Shown here: one piece after another, positions 8,653-18,198 of the stretch
Numbering within the stretch: position 1 is the stretch's first letter
How the letters are laid out: each line of letters begins with the position of its first letter
Assembly: GCA_016716885.1 (NCBI GenBank)
Contig: JADJUV010000173.1
Span: forward strand, 116,572-180,571
Direction of reading: 5' to 3'
DNA from: Candidatus Trichofilum aggregatum
GTDB lineage: Bacteria > Chloroflexota > Anaerolineae > Promineifilales > Promineifilaceae
DNA length: 64,000 nt
Position numbers and translations under genes: made by a program
Notes under the pieces: generated by a model
Seen by the model: the letters and a program-made list of their open reading frames with translations, nothing else
The model's database searches: none
What the model was told of the DNA's origin: nothing

Positions 8653-8835
8653 TGCCTGCCTCACTTGTCCAAGATAAGAAAAACGGTGCGCGTTGGTTTA
8701 TATGGTAATGGTTGCCAGGGTAATGCACAAGATGGGAGTCGCGGCCGTGGAAATAAAACACGGCTGAAAAAGAACACGGATGACAGGGGGCATCTGTGCC
8801 AATAGGCTCCATCCGGGGATAATTGCCGGACTTTT

Positions 8836-8869
8836 AGACCTGACAGGTTTCCGAAAACCTGTCAGGTCT
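8836..8869. repeat. Perfect inverted repeat AGACCTGACAGGTTT
   Basis: The arms AGACCTGACAGGTTT (8836-8850) and AAACCTGTCAGGTCT (8855-8869) surround a 4-base loop. It sits between two divergent genes and resembles dispersed intergenic hairpins. Confidence 0.8.
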
Positions 8870-8925
8870 GGGTGGAACTTGCTTTTGGACGATTACTTAG
8901 GGGCGTTTGAGGGGAAGGTGTGAGG

Positions 8926-9447
8926 ATGGTTTTTACCGAAAAGAAAGCCAATGTTATCCAACAAATCGTCAGACGGTTGGCCGCGACGAGGGTGATGGGC
9001 TGGGTGCTGGCGCGGTTGATGCACCGGCTGGACAAACGGGTGATGCGCTGGAGCCGCGGCCGCAACTCTGCCACCTCGCTCCTCACCGGCCTGCCCCTGG
9101 TCTTGCTCACCACCACCGGGGCCAAAAGCGGCCAACCGCGCACCATCCCCATTACCCCCACCCCAGACGGCGACCGGCTCATCCTTATCGCTTCCAACTG
9201 GGGCCAGAAACATGACCCGGCCTGGTATCTCAACCTGAAAGCCCATCCTGAGGTGACGGTGGAATATCGCGGCCGCAGCCAAACCTACGTGGCCCAAGAA
9301 CTCACCGGGCCAGAGCGGGACACTGCCTGGCAAAAAGCCGTGTCTCGTTACCCAGGTTATGAAGCGTATCGCGGCCGCACAGGGGGGAGAGGGATACCAG
9401 TGGTGGGGTTAGTAAGAAAAGAGGAGACTGAGAGACTAAGAGATTGA
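8926..9447 (+). CDS. F420H2-type nitroreductase/quinone reductase family protein
   Basis: 173 residues of the DDN family (deazaflavin-dependent nitroreductase). Family features are L-L-T-T-T-G-A-K-S-G-Q-P-R-T-I-P, the I-A-S-N-W-G-Q word, H-D-P-A-W-Y-L-N-L-K-A-H-P and Y-x-G-Y-E-A-Y near the end. Relatives bind F420 and reduce quinones or nitro compounds, often at the membrane; cofactor use here is inferred. The ATG at 8926 is preferred over a GTG at 8920 because AAGG lies six bases upstream. The last codons (E-E-T-E-R-L-R-D) are encoded by GAGACTGA repeat units, and the stop codon also lies in the repeat. Confidence 0.85.
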   Translation: MVFTEKKANVIQQIVRRLAATRVMGWVLARLMHRLDKRVMRWSRGRNSATSLLTGLPLVLLTTTGAKSGQPRTIPITPTPDGDRLILIASNWGQKHDPAWYLNLKAHPEVTVEYRGRSQTYVAQELTGPERDTAWQKAVSRYPGYEAYRGRTGGRGIPVVGLVRKEETERLRD

Positions 9448-9512
9448 GAGATTAGGTCAGCAATCTCCCAGTCTCTAGCTCTTAGTCTCTCAGACTCAGC
9501 TCTCAGTCTCAA
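9424..9512. repeat. GAGACTGA octamer repeat forming a hairpin
   Basis: GAGACTGA/GAGATTGA units (9424-9456) are followed by inverted units CAGTCTCT, TTAGTCTC and TCAGTCTC (9469-9512), so the two halves can pair. The array starts inside the reductase gene and ends just after the opposite-strand lipoprotein gene stop. Confidence 0.85.
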
Positions 9513-9516
9513 CCTC

Positions 9517-10973
9517 TCACGACAGCGGACACACCTGATCTGCCGGGATCATCTCCGTGTTGTAACCAACCCACTCAAAAAATTGGGTTTGTTCTGGGGG
9601 TAGGGCGTTGATGACGGCGGCCATGGCCTGGCAGGCCGCGGCCGCGTCATTTGTTTGGGCGTAGGTGTCGGCGAAGAGGGTTGCGGCCGCGACATAGGGA
9701 TTGTCCAATGTATCGTACTGGGCCAGCGTGGGTAGCAACGCCTGAATGCTGGCTCCATCACCCCGCAGGGCATACACCACCATCAATTCAATCGCCGCAT
9801 AAGTGGGAATCCGTGTTTGGGCCACGGCATCCATTAGCATCAGGTTCGCCATATCGGCCTGGGGCAGGGCCAACACCTGTGCGGCTAACTGCTCGGCGGT
9901 AGCCGGATCGTTGGCTTGCAGAGCGTAATAGGCATCCATCATCAAGTAATAGGGATGGGGATCGGGGGCGGGGATGTCTTGCGCCAGTTCGTAGAGGCCG
10001 TTTTGCAACCCAAAAACCAGGGTGTGCTTCCGTTGCAACCCACCGCCTACCGAGCCTACCAGGCCACCGGTCAGCAAAATTTCCGTTGTGCCATTACCAT
10101 CTTGATCGTCCAGGGTGATGGTGCTGTAGCTCTGGCCGATGGCGGTGGCCCCGACCATGTTGTGCCAGGTTTGCCCATCCCAACGCCCCACGAATAACGT
10201 CTGGTAACAGGTGTGCGCCCCGCACATTTCCTGTTGCAGGATTAACTCTGGCAGACCGTCGCTGTTCAGATCACCCACGTGATAGACGGTGGGGTTATCC
10301 AGCCAGCCATTCTGAAACGCCGGATCACCCAGAAAGACATATTCCGGCACGTACAGGGAGCCGACGAATTCAAAGAGGATGACCATGCCGGCGCAGAAGC
10401 CATAATCACACATCAAGCCGTTGTCTGTCAGTTGGGGTACACGGACGAGCAGTTCGTTGGTGCCATCGTTGTCCAGGTCGGCAGGATACAGCCAGGTGTA
10501 TTGGGCGGGGGTATCCGGGGTGGTGAGTGGCCCCCAGGTGAGGATATGGGCGCGGAAGGCGTCGGGGTTGGCCTGGGTGTAGTTGAGGGCGTTCGCGGCC
10601 GCGAGGATATAGTCGTTCATGACAATGTTGTCTTTTTGCCAGATAGGGGGTGGCGGGGGCGCGGCCGCGGGCAAGGTAATGTACGTCTGGAGCAGTTGCG
10701 AATACGCTTCCACCGGCACGGGGCCACTGATTTCATTGGTGGGAGTAGGGCGTGTTTCTTGAGTGACAACTGGCTCCGGTGTGGGGGAACAGGCTGGGCG
10801 GTAGCCGTGGCTTCACCGACAAAGGTTGCGGCCAGGGTAGGGGTTGCCGGTAAAGGCGTGCCCGTCGGTAGGACAATCGGGGCCGTGGGTTCCGCCTGAT
10901 CATTGGGGGTACAGGCGGCTAACGCCAGGACAAACAAAAATAACAACCATTGCAACTGACGAAACATAATCAA
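9517..10973 (-). CDS. Lipoprotein with FG-GAP/VCBS-like repeats (one frameshift)
   Basis: The N-terminus read from 10973 (or the ATG two codons later) has a lipoprotein signal with lipobox L-A-A-C and a Thr-Pro linker. At a run of five G (10783-10787; C on the coding strand) the frame is lost. Dropping or adding one base joins it to T-P-E-P-V-V-T-Q-E-T and then to a long frame ending at 9517. The body has calcium-type repeats (A-D-L-D-N-D-G-T-N-E-L-L, G-D-L-N-S-D-G-L-P-E-L-I, D-D-Q-D-G-N-G-T-T-E-I), as in VCBS/FG-GAP propellers, and a C-terminal helical region resembling TPRs. It is an extracellular anchored protein of unknown role. Confidence 0.78.
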
Positions 10974-11035
10974 TACTCCTTTGGGAATTACCAGTACAAG
11001 ATACCATCAACGGATTTAAAAAGGAACTTTGATAA

Positions 11036-11088
11036 AGTGCCTGGCCAGTTGAGCCATGTCCAGACTCTTTTGCCCCGTGCCAGGCACT
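11036..11088. repeat. Inverted repeat AGTGCCTGGC / GCCAGGCACT
   Basis: Perfect 10-base outer arms at 11036-11045 and 11079-11088, directly after the TolB-like gene end on the minus strand, so it may act as its terminator. A related sequence (GCCCCGTGCCAGGCAC) recurs at 21066-21126. Confidence 0.7.
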
Positions 11089-11100
11089 CACGCATTGTTC

Positions 11101-12349
11101 TCATCGCCAATCCACAATGAGACCATTCTCATACACAAACAGATTCAGCGCATACCAGGTTGTCGTTTCTACCATCTGGAGGTGTAACACCCTGATAGGC
11201 TAGCCAATGCCCGTCAGGACTCCATACCGGATTATAGCCAGGTCCCAGATAATGCTCTTCACTGCCATCCGTTTTTAGCACCCAAACCCCCTGCCGGGCC
11301 GGGTCAATGTCTTCGGTAGTGAAGGCCAACCATTGATCATCGGGACTCCAGACCGCGGCCGCGTACCAACCACCGCGCCCCGTATTGTCATACGGGTGGA
11401 GAATCGTGAAGGTGGAGTCGCCGAGGTCGAAGATTGCGGCCGCGATCTGCCAGCTTCCGTTGGCCGCCGGATACGCATCCCCCTGCACCCCGGCCACCCA
11501 GGCCAGTTTATTGCCATCAGACGACCAGGATGGTGACCCTAACCGTTCCCAGGTGACATTGGGCGTGCCGATGTAATCGTCCTCATGCATCGGGTTCGTT
11601 GTCTCCAAATCCCAATGATACAACCAGGGTTCGCCGCCACGATCATAGGCGATGTGCAGACCATTCGGCGAAGGGGCAAACGCTTCCCAGGACAGTTCAT
11701 CACGTTCCAGCAAGGTGAGCCAGCCTTCGCTCAGACTCATGGCCGCCAGATAGCCTCTCGCCTGAGGGCCTTCTGTTTCGGCGGTGACCGGGCGGCTCTG
11801 GAAGAGGAGAATATCAGGATGGACGGGCCACCATTGCGGATAATGTTCGATGTGATCGGGGGTGTTGGTCAATTGGGTGGTAGTGCCATCGGCCAGCGTC
11901 GTGAGCCAGAGGTCGCCCTGGTCGGCATAAACCAGCCGGGTGTTATCTGGTGACAACACGGCCTCCGCAAAAGGGGAGAGGAATCGGGGTTGCCAGTCGT
12001 CGCCTATCTGCCATAAACCACCATCCGTTTGGTAAATTGTGCCGGGTGACGGCGACACAGGGGTGGGTGTAATGGGGCCAATGGGTACTAATTCAGGGTG
12101 AGCTGTCGCCATTTCACTGGTGGCAGTCAGAGAAAGCTCATCCATAAAGGGGGTAGGTGGGGCCGTGGCCGGGTCTAAATGGGGCGTGGCGGTTGGCTCA
12201 AAGGTAGGGGGAAGTTGGGTAGCCGCTGGCGTATTCGCTTCATCTCCGGCGCCCGGCTCAAACGTTGGCTCACTGATGGTACAGGCCACCAACAAGCAGA
12301 AAATAGCCAACAGAAGCCCTAACACCGTTATCTGTTTCTCGCGCATCAT
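11101..12349 (-). CDS. Lipoprotein with TolB/WD40-like propeller; 3' end probably frameshifted
   Basis: The start at 12349 has AAAGGAG upstream and opens a lipoprotein signal (lipobox L-V-A-C) followed by a Pro/Thr linker. The body repeats the PD40/TolB blade motif (S-P-D-N-T-R-L-V-Y, S-P-N-G-L-H-I-A-Y, W-S-P-D-D-Q-W-L-A-F, W-S-P-D-G-H-W-L-A-Y), so it is an exported beta-propeller. The open frame ends at 11129. A neighbouring frame carries a more natural C-terminus (T-T-T-W-Y-A-L-N-L-F-V-Y-E-N-G) to a stop at 11101, so I suspect an indel near 11195. The role is unknown; such propellers bind proteins or sugars. Confidence 0.8.
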
Positions 12350-12650
12350 ACACTCTCCTTTCTCAAATTGGTTCACTCTCGGAGAATGAACCCATCATGT
12401 CATTAATGTAGCTTACACCATACTCATTCTCCTTACTCCACTGCTTCTGTTCGTCTGGTTGGCGGTTACGCTACGATGCGGCCCAAATTTTGACCACGTG
12501 ACAAATAGAGTGATCCAGCGTCTATGTTGAGACAACAAGAAAATTAGCCAGATTGCCAACAAACGAGATAATTCCTTTATCTTGACTTTGTTTAGCTTCG
12601 GTCTACCGGCGTGCCCCACCAAATAGCGATGGGTTTCACGCCAGCCAGCT
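12350..12650. other. Intergenic between divergent genes
   Basis: About 300 bases between the lipoprotein and the sigma-factor gene with no credible reading frame. It should hold both promoters, but I see no good sigma-70 type -35/-10 pair; an ECF-type promoter for the sigma factor is possible. Confidence 0.4.
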
Positions 12651-13244
12651 ATGGTTATGGGCAATCTGGTAACAATAACCCAATTGACGGATGAGGAATT
12701 GGTGCAGCTCTGTCAGGAGCGGGGGGATCGCGATGAGCGCCCGTTTCAGGAGTTGATGCGCCGGTATCAACGGCTGATATGGCGGGTTTGTTACCGGTTC
12801 ATGGGCAATAGCAATGATGCCGAGGATTTGACCCAGGAAGTGTTTTTTAAAGTGTACCGCAATCTGACCTCGTTTGAGGGACGTTCTACGTTTAAGACCT
12901 GGGTTTACCGTATTGCCATTAATACGGCCCAGAATGAGTTGCGGGCGCGGGCACGGCGGCCGCAAGAAAGTGAAACGGAGCTAGAAACGGCGGCTGAGTT
13001 TATCCCTATGCCTGAGACGGTTGAGGAAACGGTATTGGAACAGGGCAGGAAGGAAAGGCTCGCGGCCGCGTTCGCCAGTTTGCGCCCTGAAGATGTGCAA
13101 ATTTTGCAGTACAAAGACATTGAACAGAAACAATATGATGAGATTGCCATCCTTTTAGGCATTGGCCTTAGTGCTACCAAGATGCGAGTCCAGCGGGCGC
13201 GTCTTTCACTCCAGGCCATTTATCAGCAATTGAGCGAAGAGTAG
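12651..13244 (+). CDS. ECF-type RNA polymerase sigma factor
   Basis: 197-residue sigma-70 family protein of the extracytoplasmic-function class. Region 2 is clear (F-Q-E-L-M-R-R-Y-Q-R-L-I-W-R, then D-A-E-D-L-T-Q-E-V-F-F-K-V-Y and F-K-T-W-V-Y-R-I-A-I-N-T-A), followed by a charged linker and region 4 (L-R-P-E-D-V-Q-I-L, Y-D-E-I-A-I-L-L-G-I, S-A-T-K-M-R-V-Q-R-A-R). It directs RNA polymerase to a specific set of promoters. An alternative start two codons in (12657) is possible, and neither has a strong ribosome binding site. It is followed by a short gene with an anti-sigma zinc-binding motif, which probably controls it. Confidence 0.92.
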   Translation: MVMGNLVTITQLTDEELVQLCQERGDRDERPFQELMRRYQRLIWRVCYRFMGNSNDAEDLTQEVFFKVYRNLTSFEGRSTFKTWVYRIAINTAQNELRARARRPQESETELETAAEFIPMPETVEETVLEQGRKERLAAAFASLRPEDVQILQYKDIEQKQYDEIAILLGIGLSATKMRVQRARLSLQAIYQQLSEE

Positions 13245-13289
13245 TTTACGCCAGGGGTCCCTGATGACCTCTGGCCGCACCCACCCATT

Positions 13290-13637
13290 ATGATTGTTTT
13301 TGCTGAGCATCCCGAAACCTTGTTAGAACAGTTTGTGGCCGGAACCCTTAACCATGAGGAGACCGAGTTCATTTTGATCCATCTGGAAACCTGTGACCAC
13401 TGTCTGCAAATCACCGAACAATATTGGGAAGCAACCTCCTGGCAGGAGAGTTTGGCCTCAGCCACTCGTAGTGATGCCGCCCTGGAAGAAGAACGGGCGC
13501 GCCGCATTGAGCAGCGAGTGATCAACCAGATTCATCGCTCTGACATAGCCGGACGAGCGTTGTGGCTGGGAACCCAAGGGTTTGTCCAGGTGTCATTTGC
13601 CTTGTTGCGGCCGCTGTTGGAAAAACTATCCCGTTAG
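13290..13637 (+). CDS. Putative zinc-finger anti-sigma factor
   Basis: 115 residues, encoded 45 bases after the sigma factor. The motif H-L-E-T-C-D-H-C (H-x3-C-x2-C) matches the zinc-binding core of anti-sigma factors (zf-HC2/ZAS type), preceded by a helix L-L-E-Q-F-V-A-G-T-L as in that family. The C-terminus has a moderately hydrophobic stretch but no convincing transmembrane helix, so it may be a soluble regulator. It is inferred to bind and inhibit the adjacent sigma factor. It is followed closely by the MscS-like gene, which may be part of the same operon. Confidence 0.75.
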   Translation: MIVFAEHPETLLEQFVAGTLNHEETEFILIHLETCDHCLQITEQYWEATSWQESLASATRSDAALEEERARRIEQRVINQIHRSDIAGRALWLGTQGFVQVSFALLRPLLEKLSR

Positions 13638-13654
13638 CCCGGAGAACACGTCTC

Positions 13655-14488
13655 ATGCCTGAATTACTTGATTTTGATGTCATTCGCAACACGATCACCA
13701 ACCTGTTCCTCAATGCGTTGTCTATCGTCCCCAAGTTGATTGTGGCGGCCTTCATCTTGATATTGGGCCACTTCCTGTCTAAATTTTTTGGCGGCCTGAT
13801 TCGGCGGTTGGTTGAGCGGCTAGGGCTGGACAAAATGGTGGAAAGGACGGGCATGGCCGAAGGGCTGAAGCGGGCCAATATCCAGGCCACCGCTTCAGGG
13901 ATAGTGGGTCAGTTTATTTATTGGCTTCTTTTCCTCAACTTTGTGGTGCTGGCGCTGGAAACATTGGGCATCGCGGCCGCGGTCGATCAACTGAACTTGC
14001 TCATCGCCTACCTGCCACGCCTGCTGGCGGCCCTCTTCGTCTTTTTAGCCGGGGCTTTGGTCGCCCAATTTCTGGGCCGGGCCACCCAGGCGGCCGTTGC
14101 CAGCATGGGTATCGAGTTTCATCAGGCGGTGGGTGGAGCAGTGCGTGGTATCATCCTCATCATGACCGTCATCATCAGCATCCAGCGGCTAGGTGTAGAT
14201 GTGACGATTTTGCAGGAGTCGTTTATCACCATGCTGGCGATTGTTTTGGCTGGACTGGCGCTGGCGTTTGGCCTGGGCGGGCGTGATGTAGCCCGCAATG
14301 TGCTGGCGGGTTACTACGCTCGTGATGTGTACAAGATTGGGGATACCCTGGCGGTGGGTGGGGAGCAGGGTGTGCTCATTGCCATTGGCACGCTCAACAG
14401 TGAGGTGGAGTTAGCGCACGGTCGCCTGATTTTGCCTAACACACGGCTCACCGAGGACACAGTTTTGATTGTGCATGACGAGGTGTGA
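13655..14488 (+). CDS. MscS-like channel protein (conserved TM helix domain)
   Basis: 277 residues from the ATG at 13655, preceded by GGAG and 18 bases after the anti-sigma stop; an in-frame start at 13562 overlaps that gene and is rejected. Four or five hydrophobic segments (around I-V-P-K-L-I-V-A-A-F-I-L, G-Q-F-I-Y-W-L-L-F-L, L-L-A-A-L-F-V-F-L-A-G, G-I-I-L-I-M-T-V-I, L-A-I-V-L-A-G-L-A-L) are followed by the MscS pore-like sequence A-F-G-L-G-G-R-D-V-A-R-N and a small beta domain (Y-K-I-G-D-T-L-A-V-G). It probably forms a small-conductance membrane channel. Its position suggests control by the adjacent sigma factor. Confidence 0.85.
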   Translation: MPELLDFDVIRNTITNLFLNALSIVPKLIVAAFILILGHFLSKFFGGLIRRLVERLGLDKMVERTGMAEGLKRANIQATASGIVGQFIYWLLFLNFVVLALETLGIAAAVDQLNLLIAYLPRLLAALFVFLAGALVAQFLGRATQAAVASMGIEFHQAVGGAVRGIILIMTVIISIQRLGVDVTILQESFITMLAIVLAGLALAFGLGGRDVARNVLAGYYARDVYKIGDTLAVGGEQGVLIAIGTLNSEVELAHGRLILPNTRLTEDTVLIVHDEV

Positions 14489-14514
14489 TTTCGTGAGAGG
14501 GGGGAGGGGCGTTC

Positions 14515-14580
14515 ACTTCATTAACAGTTCACCCGTTCAACAGTTCAACAATTAATTATTCAACTCATTTGAAACACACC
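14515..14580. repeat. Octamer GTTCAACA-type repeat
   Basis: Units such as GTTCACCC, GTTCAACA and GTTCAACA, then ATTAATTATTCAACTCATTTGAAACACACC, lie between convergent genes. This equals one half (inverted) of the large palindrome at 7279-7423. Confidence 0.7.
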
Positions 14581-14582
14581 CT

Positions 14583-16621
14583 TTACTTAATGGGGAGCCA
14601 GACACGGAAGGTTGCCCCTTGACCAGACTGGCTTTCAACCTCAACGCGGCCGCGGTGCAAATGCACAATCTCCCACACAATGGCTAACCCCAACCCCGTG
14701 CCCGCAATAACCGACTGACTGGCCTGTTGACCACGGTAAAACCGCTTAAACAAATGAGGTACATCTTCCTCATCAATACCAATGCCGCTGTCTACGACTT
14801 CTAGACAGACGTGCAGGTTATCGGCAGAAAGGGCGGTGTGCACACGAATGAAGCCTTGTTGAGTAAACTTAAGCGCATTAGCCAGAAGATGGGCGGTCAC
14901 CTGAGAAAGCTGATTGGGTTCAGCCATTAGAACGGGCAGGTTTTCTGCGGGCCAGAAGTCTAGGGCCAGGTTAGACGATTCGGCCTGAACCTGACGCGCC
15001 TGCACCACATCCGTCACGATTTCGTTGAGATGCACAGGGACAAATTGCGGCCGCGCCTTAGCCAGGTCCAGACGTGACAGGCTCAAAATATCTTCCAGGA
15101 GCAAGTTCAGCCGTTCGGTCTGCTTCTTGATGACACTTTGGTAATGAGTGCGTTTGAGGACCGAACCACGTTCTAGCAAATCGGCATAGAGGCGCAGGTT
15201 ACTGATGGGGGTACGCAGTTCGTGGGAAACATCGTGGATGAATTTGCTTTTAAGTAAATCTAATTCGCGCAGACTTTCGTTCGCGGCCGCAAGTTCAGCA
15301 GTGCGAGCCTTCAAATCTTGATCCCACGTCTCCATCATCTTGGCCCGGTGCAGAGCTGTGCCAAAAATTTCGGCGACTGCCTCAAACAATTGCCCTTCTT
15401 CTTCATTAAACAACCGTTTTTCGGCAAAACCCAGCGTGTAAACCCCCACGAGTTGATCAGCAAACCGCAGGGGCAGCGCTAAAAGGGTGTGTAAAGGCTT
15501 TAACGATGGGCCAACATCAGGCATTATGACAACATAGGGGTCTGTAGCTAAATCATGAGTTATATAGCTTTTGCCTGTCTGGATAACATGCCCCCCTACC
15601 CTTGACCAGCCGCCAGGCGCATTGGAGGGAATGATTCGGTCTGAGGGTAATACCCTATCATCAGCAAATCACCGGACGGATGTTCAACCAGAAATAAGGA
15701 TGAGTACGCGGCCGCGAACAGGGTGGCCTGGGCCAGAATGAGTGGTGCCATATGAGCTATGGTTGCGGCCGCGCGTAACGTTTGCGAAATCTCTACCAAT
15801 GTCTGCAAGTGGGAAGCTTGCTGTTGCAAAACCAGTTCCGTTTGCTTTTGGGCCGTCACATCCCGCAACGTCACCAAAATCTGTTGCGGGATGCCGTCTT
15901 CATGCCGTTCAAACACCCAATATCGTCCCTCTACCCAACAAATTTGCCCCTCTCGATTTAAAAGACGCCATGTTAAGGGTGGCTTTTCGGCATTTTGGGG
16001 AACCCGCAACACATCTGCCCAGTAATGGCCGACCAAAGAGCGATCATCGGGGTGGACAATCTTCGCCAGATCAGTCGCATAAGCCAGTTCATAACTGGCA
16101 TAACCAAAGATAAGCGGCCGATTGTAATAGGATATTTTGTAGGTAGTGGCATCAAAAATAAGAATGATATCGGAAGAAAATTCGGCCAGACGTTCAAAGT
16201 TGACGGGCCGGTGCTGATGGATGAGACTGCGCTGTTGCCGCAATGTTTGTATAAGCATGGGTAAAGAAAGCTCTTCCTCATGCAGTACATCAATTGCGCC
16301 GTGGGCCAATGCCAAAGGCACGAGGGTGGGGTCTTGCCGGGATGTAATAGCGATAAAAGGGAGGGACGGGGCTTGCCGAGAGAAGTGGGTCAACGTTTCT
16401 TGGCCCTGGCTGTCAGGCAAGGATAGGTTCAAGATCACCAGGTCGTAATGGTTTTGGGCCAGGTTTATAAGGCCGTTATGCAAGGTGGAACATCGGGATA
16501 TATTCAGTTGGGGCAGGCGGTTATCGCGAAACTGGTCAGCATACCCAAGGGTCAACTGCTCCACGACCGGATGCTTCTCATCTATGAGCAAAACACACAA
16601 CTGGGATTGAGACACATCCAT
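14583..16621 (-). CDS. Hybrid sensor histidine kinase: receiver-PAS-GAF-HisKA-HATPase (one frameshift)
   Basis: The frame from 16621 encodes a receiver-like domain (residues about 8-130), a PAS domain (about 140-260, F-S-S-D-I-I-L-I-F-D to V-T-L-R-D-V-T) and the start of a GAF domain. It stops at 15596. One extra G at the three-base run 15599-15601 would restore G-Q-G-V-G-G-H and join the second half, which completes GAF and adds HisKA (H-D-V-S-H-E-L-R-T-P) and HATPase (L-L-A-N-A-L-K-F-T, D-S-G-I-G-I, G-T-G-L-G-L-A). The receiver has Asn65 where the phosphorylated Asp is expected. It is cytoplasmic, as no membrane segment is seen, and lies near a response regulator at 17401. Confidence 0.85.
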
Positions 16622-16729
16622 AGGTCAGGAACCATGCAGAAGAAATGCCTTTGTAACTTTTTCTAAAAAGCTACAGCCACTGAAGATTAATTAACTCAGG
16701 GGCGCGGGGCCTTGGGTAGCAATAGGGTT

Positions 16730-17353
16730 TTAAAGGGATTGAATTTCTTGGTAAATATTGTACCGGGCTTGGACTTCAAATTGTACAGTAAATGGTTCAG
16801 TGAAATAAATCTGTGGACGTTGTAAAAATTGTTGGAGTACGCGGCCGCGGCCCTGGCAGTAAGCTTCATCAGGAACCCAGTGGTACTCCTCACGAATAGC
16901 CTGAGCATACCACTGGTAAACGGGTGCGGCCGCGCCCAGAATTGCCAGATCAACATCTAACAACAGGTGGGCATTGCGATCATCCACGTCTGCCTGATGG
17001 GTTTGTGTTGTTAAGATGAGCCGGGGAACTTCGGTAAGGAGACTCCCGGCTACACCGGAAGCCAGGAGCGCCTGGTGGGCATACTGGGCGCTTTGTCGCT
17101 CATTGTCGCTAGCCCGTGTGTCATAAATAAGATCGTGATACCAGATAGCCAGTTGCACCGCTACGGGGTCATCGGTGTGGGTCAGGTAGGGTTGTGCCGC
17201 TTGCAAACAGGCGGCGATATGCTCCAGATTGTGATAGGCACGATGAGGGGTGTGGTAACCCGTCGTCAAGGCTTGCAGAAGTGTATCCGCCGTTGCGGCC
17301 GCGATCCCGGCTTCTTTACACAAAGAAAACCAGAGCGGCTTCAGGTCAGTCAC
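16730..17353 (-). CDS. HD-superfamily metal-dependent phosphohydrolase
   Basis: 207 residues of the predicted HD hydrolase group (COG4339-like). The metal ligands are visible as Y-H-N-L-E-H-I near residue 40, I-W-Y-H-D-L-I-Y-D near 70, and T-x-x-H-Q around 117 followed by D-V-D-L-A-I-L-G. Such proteins are thought to hydrolyse phosphate esters or nucleotides; the true substrate is unknown. It starts with GTG at 17353, preceded by a purine-rich AGAAGGGGG stretch. It lies 47 bases downstream of the response regulator gene on the same strand and may be co-transcribed with it. GCGGCCGC copies occur at 16842, 16926 and 17294. Confidence 0.85.
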   Translation of the reverse strand: MTDLKPLWFSLCKEAGIAAATADTLLQALTTGYHTPHRAYHNLEHIAACLQAAQPYLTHTDDPVAVQLAIWYHDLIYDTRASDNERQSAQYAHQALLASGVAGSLLTEVPRLILTTQTHQADVDDRNAHLLLDVDLAILGAAAPVYQWYAQAIREEYHWVPDEAYCQGRGRVLQQFLQRPQIYFTEPFTVQFEVQARYNIYQEIQSL

Positions 17354-17400
17354 AAGACCCCCTTCTCCCAGGACAGACGGGTAACTTTAAGTGCCAGGGA

Positions 17401-17793
17401 TCAGGAACTGGCCGCGGCCGCGTCCAGATCATTCACCAGGTCTTGAATCTGCTTCACCAACGACATCGGTGAAATCGGTTTGGTTAAATACCGGGTCGCC
17501 TGCACCTTTTCACCCCGCTTGCGGCTCTCCACATCTGAACGAGCACTAAGAATAAGAACCGGCATATCCTCAGTTGTCTTATTGGTGCGGATTTTCTCAC
17601 ACACCGTAAAACCATCCATGCCCGGCATCATGACATCCAAAATAACCAAATCAGGATGGCTCGTTTCTAACTGTTTCAAGGCATCAGGGCCGCTGGCGGC
17701 TACCGCCACATCAAAACCAGCCCGCACTAACATAAGCCGCAGCAACGTCTGGGCTTCTAATTCATCGTCTACGACTAACAATAATTTACCCAC
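17401..17793 (-). CDS. Single-domain response regulator
   Basis: 130 residues forming one CheY-like receiver. The acidic pair is Asp9-Asp10, the phosphoacceptor Asp53 (V-I-L-D-V-M-M-P-G-M-D-G), Ser83 in the switch position and Lys105 (Y-L-T-K-P), so it should be phosphorylatable. There is no output domain, so it probably relays phosphate or acts by protein contact. The start is GTG at 17793 with AGGGAG seven bases upstream. The C-terminal Asp-Ala-Ala-Ala-Ala-Ser-Ser comes from a GCGGCCGC copy. The hybrid kinase at 14583-16621 is a plausible partner because it lies close by on the same strand. Confidence 0.93.
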   Translation of the reverse strand: MGKLLLVVDDELEAQTLLRLMLVRAGFDVAVAASGPDALKQLETSHPDLVILDVMMPGMDGFTVCEKIRTNKTTEDMPVLILSARSDVESRKRGEKVQATRYLTKPISPMSLVKQIQDLVNDLDAAAASS

Positions 17794-18198
17794 TTTTCTA
17801 CTCCCTACAACGACACCGGAATGAGAATGAACAAACTTGTGCTCAAAAAGTTTCAGTTAATTTGGGTCAAGGTACTCATCATTCCATAACTGTTTTATGG
17901 GTGAGATAACCGCTCATTGATCTATCAACTCACTTCTGTGATTACCCTACCAAGACCAATCCAGAGAGCAATTATGGCTAGATTATATCAACTGGCGAAT
18001 GGTTGCCTAATGGCTGACGACAACAAAGCGTAAAAGATAACCAAAATCTCTAGTCCGCTTGTCCTACTATGTTGTCAAACCTCCGGGGTATTGGTAAAGT
18101 CTGAACATCATTGACCTTTTATTGATCTGAAATCAATCACTCTATTTTGAGGCCACCAAAGAAAGCATAACAGGCATCTTTCTGATTCTGAGGCTAAC
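17794..18198. other. 405-base intergenic region, A+T richer
   Basis: No reading frame, hairpin or tandem repeat stands out. It lies between divergent genes (response regulator and TPR protein) and should contain both promoters. A TTGACC at 18111 lacks a well-spaced -10. There is no GCGGCCGC copy here. Confidence 0.45.

Noticed and set aside
8710..8810. GCGGCCGT near 8752 as a family member
   Set aside because: It differs by one base from the palindrome and was not counted.
10279..10899. 206-residue plus-strand open frame
   Set aside because: It lies antisense to the FG-GAP lipoprotein, has no family-like motifs, and the minus-strand protein is clearly real.
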